Source: Spirochaeta thermophila DSM 6192
GTDB lineage: Bacteria > Spirochaetota > Spirochaetia > Winmispirales > Winmispiraceae
Direction of reading: 5' to 3'
NCBI RefSeq assembly: GCF_000147075.1
Contig: NC_014484.1
Location: 62,001 to 126,000, forward strand
DNA length: 64,000 bases
Part shown: one piece after another, positions 52,957 through 62,412 of the stretch
How positions within the stretch are numbered: position 1 is the stretch's first letter
How the letters are laid out: every line of letters begins with the position of its first letter
Notes under the pieces: model-generated
Told to the model about the DNA's origin: nothing
The model's input: only the letters and a program-made list of their open reading frames with translations
The model's database searches: none
Position numbers and translations under genes: made by a program

Positions 52957-54173
52957 CTTCGTTCCTCCTCGAGGATGGTATCGATCCGGCGCATGCCTTC
53001 GAGGCATGCCCTGCTGTTGTGGTAGCTCGCCTTCCACATGCCCCCCTTCTCGTACCCGGCGAGGGGGCTCCCCTCGGGCGTGACGGCCCAGAACCACTCC
53101 CCTCCCTCCCTGTCGACCAGGTGGTCCATGATGAACCGCCACACCGTGCAGGCGTGGTCGAGGTAGCGGGGCTCCTCGAAGAGACTGTAGGCATTGAGGA
53201 AGCCAACGAAGGCCTCGGCCTGCACCCACCAGACGCGTGCCCGGTCCACCGATCCGTCTTCCCGCTGTTCGTTGGGAAGGCTTCCTCCGTGGGTGTCGAG
53301 CGCCCGTGCGGTCTCTTCCATCACGGGGCGTATCCACGAGAGGAACCACTCGGGGAGAGGGTCTCCGTAGAGGAGTTCGACCGACTCGGTAAGGAGCCAG
53401 GTGGCCTCTATGTCGTGGCCGAAGGAGATCCCGCCCCCCATGGGTGCCCAGTCCTCGGCGAAGTAGAGGCCGAGGTGCGAGGAGGGTGCGATGTGGGTGC
53501 GGAAGATCAGGATGAGGTGCTCCATGGCCTCCCTCACCCTCGGCTCCTTCGTGGTGCGGAAGAGGGTGCTGTAGGCCTCGAGGATGTGGAGGTGGGTGTT
53601 CATGGTCTTGGGCGCAGGGGTCTCGCCCTCTCCGAGGGGCTCCGGGAGGGGGGTGGACCAGTCCTCGGTGAAGGCCTCGTAGTAGCCCCCGTGCCTCCTG
53701 TCCCTCCCCCGATCTTCCAGGAGGTCGAAGGTCTCCCACGCGAGGGTGAGGGCCTCCCTGTCTCCGGAGGCCGTGTGGTAGGCGGCGAGGGCGTAGACGG
53801 CGAAGGCGTTGCCGTAGAGTTTCTTCACCCTGGAGAGGGGGGTTCCATCGGGGTGCACGCTCCAGAAGAAGCCCCGGTGTGTGGCATCGTAGAGGGCATG
53901 GGTGAGGAACCGATAGGCGTTCCCCGCGGCCTCAAGGTAGGCGGGATTCGGGCGGGAGAGGAAGGCCTGGGAGAAGGTCCAGAGGTGGCGGGCAGTCATC
54001 ACAAGTCCCTTGGGTGCGGTGGGATCGGGGCCGGTGGTGATGGAGCCGTAGAAGCCCCCGTGGATAGGGTCCTGCTGGCCGAGCCAGAAGGGGAGGATGT
54101 GGTCGAAGAGCTGGGCTGCCAACTCGCTGCGGATCTGTCTGAGGGTAGGACGAAGGGTAGTGGGAAGAGGCAT
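52953..54173 (-). CDS. Cellobiose/mannobiose 2-epimerase (AGE family)
   Basis: AAAGGAGT 5-6 nt before the ATG at 54173 sets the start. The 406-residue protein is an (alpha/alpha)6 barrel of the N-acylglucosamine 2-epimerase superfamily. Histidines sit in the expected places: [48 protein letters not shown]. These match cellobiose 2-epimerases, which invert C2 of the reducing glucose or mannose of beta-1,4-disaccharides, here turning mannobiose into mannosylglucose. The gene is first in its operon and coupled by ATGA overlap to the GH130 phosphorylase. A promoter and LacI-type operator lie directly upstream. Confidence 0.88.
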   Translation of the reverse strand: MPLPTTLRPTLRQIRSELAAQLFDHILPFWLGQQDPIHGGFYGSITTGPDPTAPKGLVMTARHLWTFSQAFLSRPNPAYLEAAGNAYRFLTHALYDATHRGFFWSVHPDGTPLSRVKKLYGNAFAVYALAAYHTASGDREALTLAWETFDLLEDRGRDRRHGGYYEAFTEDWSTPLPEPLGEGETPAPKTMNTHLHILEAYSTLFRTTKEPRVREAMEHLILIFRTHIAPSSHLGLYFAEDWAPMGGGISFGHDIEATWLLTESVELLYGDPLPEWFLSWIRPVMEETARALDTHGGSLPNEQREDGSVDRARVWWVQAEAFVGFLNAYSLFEEPRYLDHACTVWRFIMDHLVDREGGEWFWAVTPEGSPLAGYEKGGMWKASYHNSRACLEGMRRIDTILEEERR

Positions 54174-54187
54174 CGTGCACTCCTTTA

Positions 54188-54199
54188 GAAACCGGTTTA
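54188..54199. promoter_or_regulatory. LacI-type operator, epimerase operon
   Basis: GAAACCGGTTTA contains the palindrome AAACCGGTTT (54189-54198) found at the other operon of the island. It begins 6 bases after the -10 of the minus-strand promoter and so covers its start point, a typical repressor position. Confidence 0.7.
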
Positions 54200-54204
54200 T
54201 ATAC

Positions 54205-54233
54205 GTTGTAGCCCATTTCCGCTTCTCGTGCAA
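54205..54233 (-). promoter_or_regulatory. Promoter of the epimerase operon
   Basis: On the minus strand: TTGCAC (54233-54228), 17-nt spacer, TACAAC (54210-54205). The operator lies at the expected +1. Confidence 0.5.
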
Positions 54234-54263
54234 GGGGATTGGAAAGAGGGGTGGATGATGGGC

Positions 54264-54269
54264 TATACT
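54264..54269 (+). promoter_or_regulatory. -10 element next to the giant secreted protein gene
   Basis: TATACT is followed by 7 nt and then the GTG at 54277, with no ribosome binding site. A TTGGAA at 54239 is 19 nt away, too far for a normal -35, so the call rests mainly on spacing. Confidence 0.35.
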
Positions 54270-54276
54270 AATACTG

Positions 54277-57200
54277 GTGAGCGCACTACGGGCATTCCTC
54301 GATGGATTTTCGGGAAAGGACTTTCTTTGTTTTCTCCTGCTTGTGGGGGTAACCGGTGGGGCTCTCTTCGGCCAGAGTGCCATCCCGGCCCAGAGCGGCA
54401 ACTACCTGCAAGTCACGGGTACCCCTCAGAACGGTGACCAGGACCCCTACATGGTGCTCTTCTACGAGGTCCCGGATACCATCACGAGCACACTCTACTT
54501 TGCGGTGGAACATCCGGGGCTCAGCGGTGCAGCGCCTGACCAGGGCACAGGTGGGACGTGGGAGTTCTTTCTCGTAGGGGGAACAGGGGCCCTCACCCAG
54601 TCGAGGAAGCTCAACTTCGCGAACGATGCCGAGGTCCTCGCGGGGACCGTGCTCTCCACCATCCAGGCCACGAACGAGACCGGCTGGGTGTATTTCGACG
54701 GGGTGGTCCCCTCGCAGGGGGAGCACATCGGCAACAGGTACTACTTCAAGATCGTGGCCAAGGCCCCCGATGACAGCAAGAACGGGTTCAGGTGCGATGT
54801 CTCCTATTCCAACACAGGCACCCCTACAGGGGATTCGAACATCAGGGCCTTTGCCTACGTGTGGACCCTCGCCCTGCTCGACAACGTGGGCACCACGTGG
54901 GACCTCTACCCATTTGTCCCTGACAGCGCAGGCCCCACCGACACCATCGACTACAAGAACTGGGACATGGACGGGGGGGAGACCCTGGCTGCCTGGGACA
55001 AGAGCGGGAATCCCCTCTCTCCTTCACCATCTATCTCTGGGAATGGCACTACCTGGCCCAATGATGTGGCGACCTCCTCATACACCATAGGCTCGGAGAC
55101 GAACGGGACCTGGCGCCTCCAGATCACGGAGGGGAATGGAGGGGAGCCTGCCATCAACACATCGCTCTTCTGGTTCACCCTCAACGATATCGCGGCCGAC
55201 GACACCGACGTGCCCTTGAAGACCTACTCGGCCCCCTATTCTCCGCCGGCCCCCGACCACGTGGTGATCTCACCCCTCTCTCAGACCGTGCAGACCGGTC
55301 AGGGTGCCTCGGTGACCCTCCAGATCGTCGATGCCTCCGGGAACCCGGTGCCCTATGTGCGGAACCTCTACGTGACGGTCTCGGGGAACGCGACCATCTC
55401 GCCCGACAACAACGGCACGGCCCAGGAGGAACTCATTGCCACCTCATCCGACGGGATCGCCACCTTCACCGTGACCGACGCGAGTGCAGAGACCGTCACC
55501 GTGACGGTCTATTGGGACGGTACCGGCGGGTCGGATTCGTTCGGCACTGCCTCGTATACCACGGCCACGGTGGATGTGGCGGCATCCCTTCCACCGACGA
55601 TCTCGAGTGCCGCGAATACCACCATTCCCATCGGGACAGGGCCCTACACCCTCGCGGATGTCACGATCACCGACGTGAGCGGGGGGCAGGTGACAGCCTT
55701 GAATGGGATCCGGATACGCCTCGGAGGCGGACTTTCGGCCCAGTTCGATGCGACGGTCACGAGTCTCTCTATGAGCGGGACTGCGGTCTCCAACGGGAGG
55801 GTGGCGAACCCCGTCTCTGTCTCGTACGAGTCCGGTAATACGGTGGTCTTCGTCCCTGTACTGGGCGATTTCGCGGCAGGGGAGGAGGTGACCATCTCCG
55901 GACTCGCTCTCGACAGCGCAAGCCTTTCGCCTTCTTCGGGGTACTTGGAGCTTTCGGTGGACGGGGGGACGAGCTGGGTGAGTGTGGACGACAAGGCCAT
56001 CGTGCTGCAGGGGAGCTCCTATGTCTGGGACGGGGATACGAGCACCTCATGGAACGACGGCAACAACTGGCAGGGCGGGAGTCCGCCGCCCGACGACGGC
56101 ACGGCCGAGATCACGATCCCGGCCGGGTGTACGTACTATCCCCAGCTCGTCTCGGGCGAGAGTCACACCGTGGCCCAGGTGGTGGTGATGAGTGGCGGCG
56201 CCCTCACCCTGGATGCAGGCTCGAGCCTCACGGTGAACGGTGGCTTCCAGGATGATGGTACGGTGACGGTCTCGGGGACGCTCTTGGTAAGTGGTCTTCT
56301 CACGGTGACAGGGAGCCTTGATCTCCAGGCCGGAGGACAGGTGAGTGCGGGCACGTTCTCATCGGACGGTACAGTGCAGAGTGCAGGGGACATCACCACT
56401 GGGGATTTCACGAGCATGGGGAGCTTCACGAGTACAGGGGCCAACAGCATCACCCCTTCTGGGGATGTTTCGATAAGCGGGACCTTCTCGGATCCTTCGG
56501 CCCAGTGCACCCTCACCATGTCGGGGACGTCGACCACCCTCACCTCCTCGCAGACCCTGGGGAACCTCATCCTCTCGGGGTCCGCCTCGGTGACCCTGGG
56601 TTCTTCTCTCGTGCTCGGGGGCGACCTCTCCGTGCCTGCAGGCACCGCGCTCGGTGCGGCGGGGTTCGATGTGGATGTGACGGGGGGTGTCTCGGTGGGA
56701 GGGACGTTCGATGCCTCTGGCATCACGCTCACCGTGGGGGGTGACCTCTCGGTTACAGGGACGCTCACCCTCACCGGCGCTACTTGCGTACTCGACGGGG
56801 CCGGGGCTCAGAATGTGGGTCTGGGAGGGGCGCAGCCTGCCACGCTCCAAGTGGCGAACACGGGCGGCCAGGTGCGGTTCACGGATGCGGTGGTCACGGG
56901 CACCCTCCAGGTGATGAGCGCGGGGAGTGTGGTCTTCGAGGGAGATCTCACGGTGACCACGAGCGTCTCCTTCTCCCCGGCCGGGTACGACCTGGCCTTC
57001 AATGCGGGTCCGGGGGGCCAGACCACCTCTTTCCCCGGGGGGATCACCTTCCCCCACACGGGGAGTCTGAGCCTGGGGAATGCGGCGGCCGATTCGTTCC
57101 AGGCGGCAGGTATCCTCACCGCCACGGCCTGTTCCTCTGTGCAGGTGGGGGGCACGGTCTCCACGGCGGGAGCCGGAGGGGACGTCTCTCTGGGCGACGC

Positions 57201-60200
57201 CGACACCCCGGTGTCGCTCGCGGCCGACACCACGGTGGATGCCGGGACGGGGGGGGTGACCCTGGGGGGGACGGTGGACGGGGGGTACGTGCTCAACGTG
57301 AACGGCGGTGGGAACGTGGTGCTGGGGGGGGATGTGGGTGGTGGGGTGCCGGTGGGGTCATTGAGCGTGAGCGGTGGGAGCATCGAGGTGGGAGGGGACG
57401 TGACGGCGGTGGGGGATGTGGGTTTTGTGGGGTCTGTGGTGGTGTCGGCGGACGTGGTGATCGACACGAGCGGCGGGGGGGGTGCTGTGAGCTTTTCGGG
57501 AACGGTGGATGGAGCGGTGGGCGGTGAGTCGGTGACGATCGGTGCAGGGACGGGGAATGTGGTGTTGGGAGGTGCGGTGGGAGGTGGCGTGCCCGTGGGG
57601 GCTTTGAGTGTGAGTGGGGGGAGCATCGATGTGGGGGCGGACGTGACGGCGGTGGGGGATGTGGGTTTTGTGGGGCCGGTGGTGGTCTCGGCGGACGTGG
57701 TGATCGACACGAGCGGTGGGGGAGGGGATGTGAGTTTTTCGGGAACGGTGGACGGAGCGGTGGGGGGTGAGTCGGTGACGATCAGCGCAGGCACGGGGAG
57801 CGTGGTCTTCTCCGGTGACCTAGGGGCCACCACTCGGATAGGAGTCCTCACCGTCTCCTCTGGGGGCCGTGTGGATCTGGGGGGAAGCATGCGCACCGAC
57901 AATGCCGTTGTGTCCATTACCCCCCCCGTGCGACTCACCTCGGCCTCCACTGATATCTGGGTGGACAGCGGTATCGGAAACATCACCTTTTCCGACACGG
58001 TGGAGGACAGCGCATCGGGGGCACACAACCTCATCCTCATAGGGGGGGGCGACCTCACCTTCTCCGCCGACGTGGGTGCGGTGAACGAGCCGGCCTACCT
58101 CATCCTCGACATCACGGGCAACATCACCATCTCGGGGAACATCCGGGCCGGGAACTTCGTGCTCTACAACGGGACCGTGTTCCTCAACGGGAACACCATA
58201 GAGAGCACCACGGGCGATGTGGTCCTCTTCGGTCCGAACTACGGTGAGGACGACCCCCAGACCACCCCCGTGGACACCAACTTCGCCTATCCGGATATGG
58301 CGACCCTCTCGGCCGTCTACGACCCGGGCTCCTATGGCGGGGCCTTCGATGCCGCCTCCCTGGGTGGGAGCACCATCATCGTGGGACAGGACTTCTACGC
58401 GAACGGGGTGGACCTTGTCGCCTCCTCCACCTGGACCCTCACCATCCCCGACAACTCCGCCTCGGATAGGATCGCCTACCCGGTGCCGGGTGGTGTCTAC
58501 GGCAGCGGATCGGGCACATACGCGGTGGTCTACAACTGCACGGTCGCCTACAGCAACGCCGGCCCCGGTGTGGTCTCTGCCTCAACGGGGAACGGGAACA
58601 CCGATGGGGGAAACAACTCGGGGTGGGACTTCGGTTCACCGTCTATTGTGAGTGTGGAGACGGTGTGGGACAACGTACTCCACGTGACCTTCTCGGAGCC
58701 TCTCGAGAACAGCAACGGCGAGATCACCTTGGCGGTGCAGAACGGGCTCATACGTTTCAACGACGAAACCGGCACCTACACCTTCGACGAGGTGTACCAG
58801 GATGCAGCCTGTAGCATCCCCCTTCCTCTAGGTGACGTGGGCGAGTTCTGGCTCAAGGCGACAGGACCGAACGAGACCTGGAATACCGACGCCACGGGAT
58901 CTGGTCCCGGGGATACCAACTCCACCGATACGGGTGGCACTCACAGTACCCTTACCCCTTCCCTCTGGATAGAGAAGGGGGCGCTCTTCGATACCGCGAA
59001 GAACCCCATAGGACCGTATGGCATAAACGGTGGTTCCCCCGATACCTCGACTGTGGATGGGGTGCCGCCCGTGCTCTACAGGGTGGAATACGGCAGGGCT
59101 GATCCGGCCACCACGGCAGGGACTCAATACCACGGCCACAACTTCTTCCACCTCTACTACTCGGAGCCTGTGACGATAGGGAGCCTCGGCACAGGTGCGG
59201 CAAATGAGCGGAGTGAGGATCTCGTCTCTACTAAGGGCGGCGATATAGAGGACGATGGCGGAACCCGCCTCGTCGTCGAGGGGTACTTTAGCATCGATTT
59301 CGGTGCCCCTGTCTCCATGGAGCGGGGAGTACAGCCTGGTACGCCGGGCGGGTCCAGTTCGAACGCCCTCTACCGCACGCTCCCCGGCCTCATCACCAGT
59401 CCCGACCACGAGCTGGTGATCTTCCTCTCCGGCTACCACGACGGCACCGGTTGGCCCGGCTGGCACCGCAACGTCCCCAACCCTGCAGGCGGGACGATCG
59501 ATGCGGTCTACGATCTGGGTGGACAGATAGTGGACATGGTTGGGAATCCCCTCGATACGAGCGTGCATGCCTCCACCATAGACTCCTCGAGTACCGGCTC
59601 CTCCGACTGGGACAATCCGTGGGATGTGGACCCGCCCGCACTCGCGCCGTACAGCCCTGTGTCCGGTTCCTATGAGGGGGTGCTCCTCGATACAGACGGG
59701 GACGGCAAGGTGGACACCGTGGACTTCCACTTCCTGGATAACTCCCAGGATGCAGGCAGCTGGAACTCCGAGAACGACCACCCCGATCCTACAGGAGGGA
59801 TACGGGATGTCTTCTCCTCCTATCCGGGTAATCAACACCTCGCCTTTTCGTTCGAGATCACCGGGTCCAACAATCCCACCTCCGGCTACAACCAAGGGCT
59901 TTCCACCGCGGTGAACAACAGCCTCTTTGGGAGCATCAACCAGCCCGACGATCCCTACCTCTCCCTCAGCCTCTCCGGGGCGCCCTGGCAGCTCGTGGAC
60001 CTCAACCTCTCGGTGCGCTATGACCACACCAAGGCCTCCTTCACGGATCTTGCCGGGAACCTCCTGGAGTCCTTTGGCCCGCTTCCCCTCATAGAGAAGG
60101 TGCCCCCGCGTATCGTCTTTACCCTCGCCTCTGCAGGGAGCGACCGGATGTACGTGCGCTTCTCCGAGCCGGTGTACGGGAATCAGGCCCATACCCTCCC

Positions 60201-61221
60201 CGTTGGTGCCTCAGACGTTGCCATCTCCGGTGTGACAGGGATTGGGGTGGGTGGAGTAGAGAGGCTCACCCTCGCAGCTGATGGAGTGGGGGTGTGGGAC
60301 GTCCTCCTCACCCTCACCCGCCCCCTCTCCGCGGATGAGGCGGTGCAGGCGATGATCGGGGCGGTCGATGATACGAGCATCTACGATGCCGCAGGAAATG
60401 CGATGCGCTCGGCCGATACGCACAGGATCACGGATGTGGGCCTGGGGATCGTGGAGCCCTTGTGGGCAGCGGACAGGGTGCACAGCGAGGAGACGGGAGG
60501 CGGGTTCTCCAGCCTCAAGGTCTTCGACGGCTCAGGTGCCCTCCTCCCGGGCGACATTACCCTGCAGGCACGGATCCAGGCCTCCTCGCTGGAGACCTCC
60601 TCCCTCTTCCTCGTGTACGATGTGGATCCTCCTGAGGATGTGTACATCACCACCGACCAGTACGACCGCACCACGTTCCCTGAGATGTGGTTTCCCGTGC
60701 TCTTTCCAGGGGTGAACCCCCAACCCAACACCGAGGTGAGGACCGTCTCACCCTTCTCCTCCCAGGGGGCCCTCCGCACCTTCCTCGTCCCGGGGAGCGA
60801 TCCCGAGATGAGGGAAGGGGGCACGGTTGAGTTTCTCTTCTACCTCAACAACCTCTACTGTGCAAGGCTCACCGATGAGAATGATCCGCGCACCCTCGCC
60901 CCCTGGTCGTTCGTGCTCTCCGGGCTCAAGGAGCAGCGGGCCGGGGTGACCATCCTCAACAACGTCATCAACCCCACCCAGGGCGAAGTGACGGTGGTGA
61001 ACTACCGTCTCTCGCGAGCCGGTATGGTGACCATCCAGGTCTTCGCTCTGGACGGTTCCCTCGTGCGTACGCTCCAGCGGGGACTTCAGGGGGCTGGTAC
61101 CTACACCGTGGCGTGGGACGGGAGGAACGGAAGCGGCAGGGTGGTGGCGAGGGGGCTCTATTTCATACGGGTGGTGGGACCAGGCATCGACGAATACCGC
61201 AAGGTGATGGTGGTGAAGTGA
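54277..61221 (+). CDS. Giant (2,314-residue) secreted surface protein with FlgD-like C-terminus
   Basis: From the GTG, a signal peptide (FLCFLLLVGVTGGALFGQS) opens the protein. Residues 330-430 resemble a bacterial Ig domain (QTVQTGQGASVTLQIVDASG, ISPDNNGTAQEELIATSSDG). Residues 590-1300 form short repeats such as LTVNGGFQDDGTVTVSGTLLVSG, the look of a beta-helix adhesin. Two near-identical 81-residue units lie at nucleotides 57310-57795. Residues 1460 onward contain Ig-like 'VLHVTFSEPLEN' and FHLYYSEPV strands. The C-terminal 90 residues (NPTQGEVTVVNYRLSRAGMV, TYTVAWDGRNGSGRVVARGL) match FlgD-type Ig modules. An adhesin or polysaccharide-binding role is likely. It is divergent from the epimerase operon and shares its 103-bp promoter region. 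No ribosome binding site. Confidence 0.75.
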   Translation: MSALRAFLDGFSGKDFLCFLLLVGVTGGALFGQSAIPAQSGNYLQVTGTPQNGDQDPYMVLFYEVPDTITSTLYFAVEHPGLSGAAPDQGTGGTWEFFLVGGTGALTQSRKLNFANDAEVLAGTVLSTIQATNETGWVYFDGVVPSQGEHIGNRYYFKIVAKAPDDSKNGFRCDVSYSNTGTPTGDSNIRAFAYVWTLALLDNVGTTWDLYPFVPDSAGPTDTIDYKNWDMDGGETLAAWDKSGNPLSPSPSISGNGTTWPNDVATSSYTIGSETNGTWRLQITEGNGGEPAINTSLFWFTLNDIAADDTDVPLKTYSAPYSPPAPDHVVISPLSQTVQTGQGASVTLQIVDASGNPVPYVRNLYVTVSGNATISPDNNGTAQEELIATSSDGIATFTVTDASAETVTVTVYWDGTGGSDSFGTASYTTATVDVAASLPPTISSAANTTIPIGTGPYTLADVTITDVSGGQVTALNGIRIRLGGGLSAQFDATVTSLSMSGTAVSNGRVANPVSVSYESGNTVVFVPVLGDFAAGEEVTISGLALDSASLSPSSGYLELSVDGGTSWVSVDDKAIVLQGSSYVWDGDTSTSWNDGNNWQGGSPPPDDGTAEITIPAGCTYYPQLVSGESHTVAQVVVMSGGALTLDAGSSLTVNGGFQDDGTVTVSGTLLVSGLLTVTGSLDLQAGGQVSAGTFSSDGTVQSAGDITTGDFTSMGSFTSTGANSITPSGDVSISGTFSDPSAQCTLTMSGTSTTLTSSQTLGNLILSGSASVTLGSSLVLGGDLSVPAGTALGAAGFDVDVTGGVSVGGTFDASGITLTVGGDLSVTGTLTLTGATCVLDGAGAQNVGLGGAQPATLQVANTGGQVRFTDAVVTGTLQVMSAGSVVFEGDLTVTTSVSFSPAGYDLAFNAGPGGQTTSFPGGITFPHTGSLSLGNAAADSFQAAGILTATACSSVQVGGTVSTAGAGGDVSLGDADTPVSLAADTTVDAGTGGVTLGGTVDGGYVLNVNGGGNVVLGGDVGGGVPVGSLSVSGGSIEVGGDVTAVGDVGFVGSVVVSADVVIDTSGGGGAVSFSGTVDGAVGGESVTIGAGTGNVVLGGAVGGGVPVGALSVSGGSIDVGADVTAVGDVGFVGPVVVSADVVIDTSGGGGDVSFSGTVDGAVGGESVTISAGTGSVVFSGDLGATTRIGVLTVSSGGRVDLGGSMRTDNAVVSITPPVRLTSASTDIWVDSGIGNITFSDTVEDSASGAHNLILIGGGDLTFSADVGAVNEPAYLILDITGNITISGNIRAGNFVLYNGTVFLNGNTIESTTGDVVLFGPNYGEDDPQTTPVDTNFAYPDMATLSAVYDPGSYGGAFDAASLGGSTIIVGQDFYANGVDLVASSTWTLTIPDNSASDRIAYPVPGGVYGSGSGTYAVVYNCTVAYSNAGPGVVSASTGNGNTDGGNNSGWDFGSPSIVSVETVWDNVLHVTFSEPLENSNGEITLAVQNGLIRFNDETGTYTFDEVYQDAACSIPLPLGDVGEFWLKATGPNETWNTDATGSGPGDTNSTDTGGTHSTLTPSLWIEKGALFDTAKNPIGPYGINGGSPDTSTVDGVPPVLYRVEYGRADPATTAGTQYHGHNFFHLYYSEPVTIGSLGTGAANERSEDLVSTKGGDIEDDGGTRLVVEGYFSIDFGAPVSMERGVQPGTPGGSSSNALYRTLPGLITSPDHELVIFLSGYHDGTGWPGWHRNVPNPAGGTIDAVYDLGGQIVDMVGNPLDTSVHASTIDSSSTGSSDWDNPWDVDPPALAPYSPVSGSYEGVLLDTDGDGKVDTVDFHFLDNSQDAGSWNSENDHPDPTGGIRDVFSSYPGNQHLAFSFEITGSNNPTSGYNQGLSTAVNNSLFGSINQPDDPYLSLSLSGAPWQLVDLNLSVRYDHTKASFTDLAGNLLESFGPLPLIEKVPPRIVFTLASAGSDRMYVRFSEPVYGNQAHTLPVGASDVAISGVTGIGVGGVERLTLAADGVGVWDVLLTLTRPLSADEAVQAMIGAVDDTSIYDAAGNAMRSADTHRITDVGLGIVEPLWAADRVHSEETGGGFSSLKVFDGSGALLPGDITLQARIQASSLETSSLFLVYDVDPPEDVYITTDQYDRTTFPEMWFPVLFPGVNPQPNTEVRTVSPFSSQGALRTFLVPGSDPEMREGGTVEFLFYLNNLYCARLTDENDPRTLAPWSFVLSGLKEQRAGVTILNNVINPTQGEVTVVNYRLSRAGMVTIQVFALDGSLVRTLQRGLQGAGTYTVAWDGRNGSGRVVARGLYFIRVVGPGIDEYRKVMVVK
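57310..57795 (+). repeat. 243-bp tandem repeat (two copies) in the giant surface protein
   Basis: Two direct copies, 57310-57552 and 57553-57795, encode 81-residue units starting GNVVLGG.VGGGVPVG.L and ending GGESVTI.AGT. They are nearly identical, also at DNA level. A third, diverged unit follows. Copy number could change by recombination. Confidence 0.8.
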
Positions 61222-61233
61222 GGGCCGCCTCAC
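61218..61233. terminator. Small hairpin between convergent genes
   Basis: GTGAGG, loop GCCG, CCTCAC overlaps the stop codon of the giant protein gene. The 30-nt gap to the next (minus-strand) gene has no other terminator. Weak: no T-run. Confidence 0.35.
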
Positions 61234-61251
61234 AAGAAGCGCAGAGCTTCC

Positions 61252-62385
61252 CTACTCCTGTACCAGCTCGAGTCGTGGGTGGGCCACGAGGATGCTCCCC
61301 GCATCCATGGTGAGGGGGGAGGAGGGATCGGTGGCCGAGATGCAGATCTGTACTACTGGGTCATCCGGGTTCGCAGGGGGAAAGATGGTGAGATCTTCCT
61401 CCACGGAGACCTCGACCCATCCCGCATCCCAACTCGGTTCCGCGGGGATGCTGTGAATGTACCCGTTGTCCACGAAGGAGCCGCTCTCGGTGTCATAGAG
61501 GGTATTGAAGCGCACCGCGATCCGAGAGGCGGGGAATACGTTGTTGGAACCGGCCTGTGGATCCTGGCGAACCATGAACGAGAGGCGGTAGGTACCGGAC
61601 ACAAGCTCCATAGGGGTATCCCCCGAGGCCCTGAGGGAGAGGCGGGCCCAGATGGGGGCATCCAACCTCGTGATCTTCACATTGTCGAGGGTAACCTCCA
61701 GATTAATCGCCTGCTCGATGGGATTGAGACTGTTGATGAGAAAGGCTGGGCTCCCTGAGGTATCCACGGAGAAGAACAGGGCTTCATCCTCTGAGGGAGG
61801 AAGGTGATACACCGTCCCCACATCCGTGGCCGTCACCCTGTAGCACCAGGTATCAGGCTGAGGATTTGAGGTATCGTTGTACTCAACCGGAAAGGAGGAG
61901 ATGGTCTGCTCCACCCGATACATGAGCCGTACAGTGAGGGGCGTACCTTCGGGATAGGGCCACCCTATGAGAGAGGTAAGGGGGTAGTACACGTGGTCGT
62001 TTTGCTGGGGTATGGAAACCCGGAGGGATCCCGTACCCTCGAGGGGGGAGACGATCTCTCTCGTCACACTCGCCCCTCCTGCCGCTGCCCACCCGGTGGG
62101 TGGGTCACTCGCATCCTCGAAGTCGCCGTTGGGGAGGAGGTTGCAGGTGCGCAGCCTGTAGGCGTTCTCCCCGTCGTACTGGACCGAGGCCTCCTCCTCC
62201 CACACCATGTAGGTGCCCGTCCCGTCGTCGGCCGTCCAGGCCGGGAAGGGGTGGTCTTCCAGGAGGTTCACGCCGTGGTAGGGGCCGAGGAAGTCGTGGA
62301 GCGAACAGGAGCCCATCCCCACCAGGATGGCTCCCCCTATAAGGAGGAAAAGGTGTGGCATCGGAGCATGTCTCACACCCTTCAT
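61252..62385 (-). CDS. Lipoprotein with CBM4/9-like domain
   Basis: The N-terminus has a hydrophobic stretch ending in LVGMGSC, a lipobox. NLLPNGDFEDASDPPTGWAAAG followed by GTGSLRVSIPQ is the usual opening of CBM4/9-type beta-sandwich domains; a second strand-rich part follows (VRQDPQAGSNNVFPASRIAV). No catalytic motif. Two starts are possible: ATG 62385, with GGAG 5-9 nt before it and one base after the peroxiredoxin stop, or GTG 62376, 7 nt after the TAGAAT -10. A role in holding polysaccharide outside the cell is inferred. It converges with the giant surface protein gene. Confidence 0.6.
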   Translation of the reverse strand: MKGVRHAPMPHLFLLIGGAILVGMGSCSLHDFLGPYHGVNLLEDHPFPAWTADDGTGTYMVWEEEASVQYDGENAYRLRTCNLLPNGDFEDASDPPTGWAAAGGASVTREIVSPLEGTGSLRVSIPQQNDHVYYPLTSLIGWPYPEGTPLTVRLMYRVEQTISSFPVEYNDTSNPQPDTWCYRVTATDVGTVYHLPPSEDEALFFSVDTSGSPAFLINSLNPIEQAINLEVTLDNVKITRLDAPIWARLSLRASGDTPMELVSGTYRLSFMVRQDPQAGSNNVFPASRIAVRFNTLYDTESGSFVDNGYIHSIPAEPSWDAGWVEVSVEEDLTIFPPANPDDPVVQICISATDPSSPLTMDAGSILVAHPRLELVQE

Positions 62386-62412
62386 TCTACTCCATCCGGG
62401 AGAGAATCTCCA
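62384..62412 (-). promoter_or_regulatory. Possible promoter of CBM-like lipoprotein gene
   Basis: On the minus strand: TGGAGA (62412-62407), 17-nt spacer, TAGAAT (62389-62384), then 7 nt to GTG 62376. It overlaps the end of the peroxiredoxin gene, so operon read-through is an alternative. Confidence 0.35.

Noticed and set aside
52244..53206. 320-codon and other overlapping minus-strand frames in the epimerase/GH130 region
   Set aside because: They are alternative frames of two well-supported genes joined by an ATGA overlap.
57300..57800. Possible CRISPR-like direct repeats
   Set aside because: The repeats are long (243 bp), in frame and without unique spacers; they encode tandem protein units.
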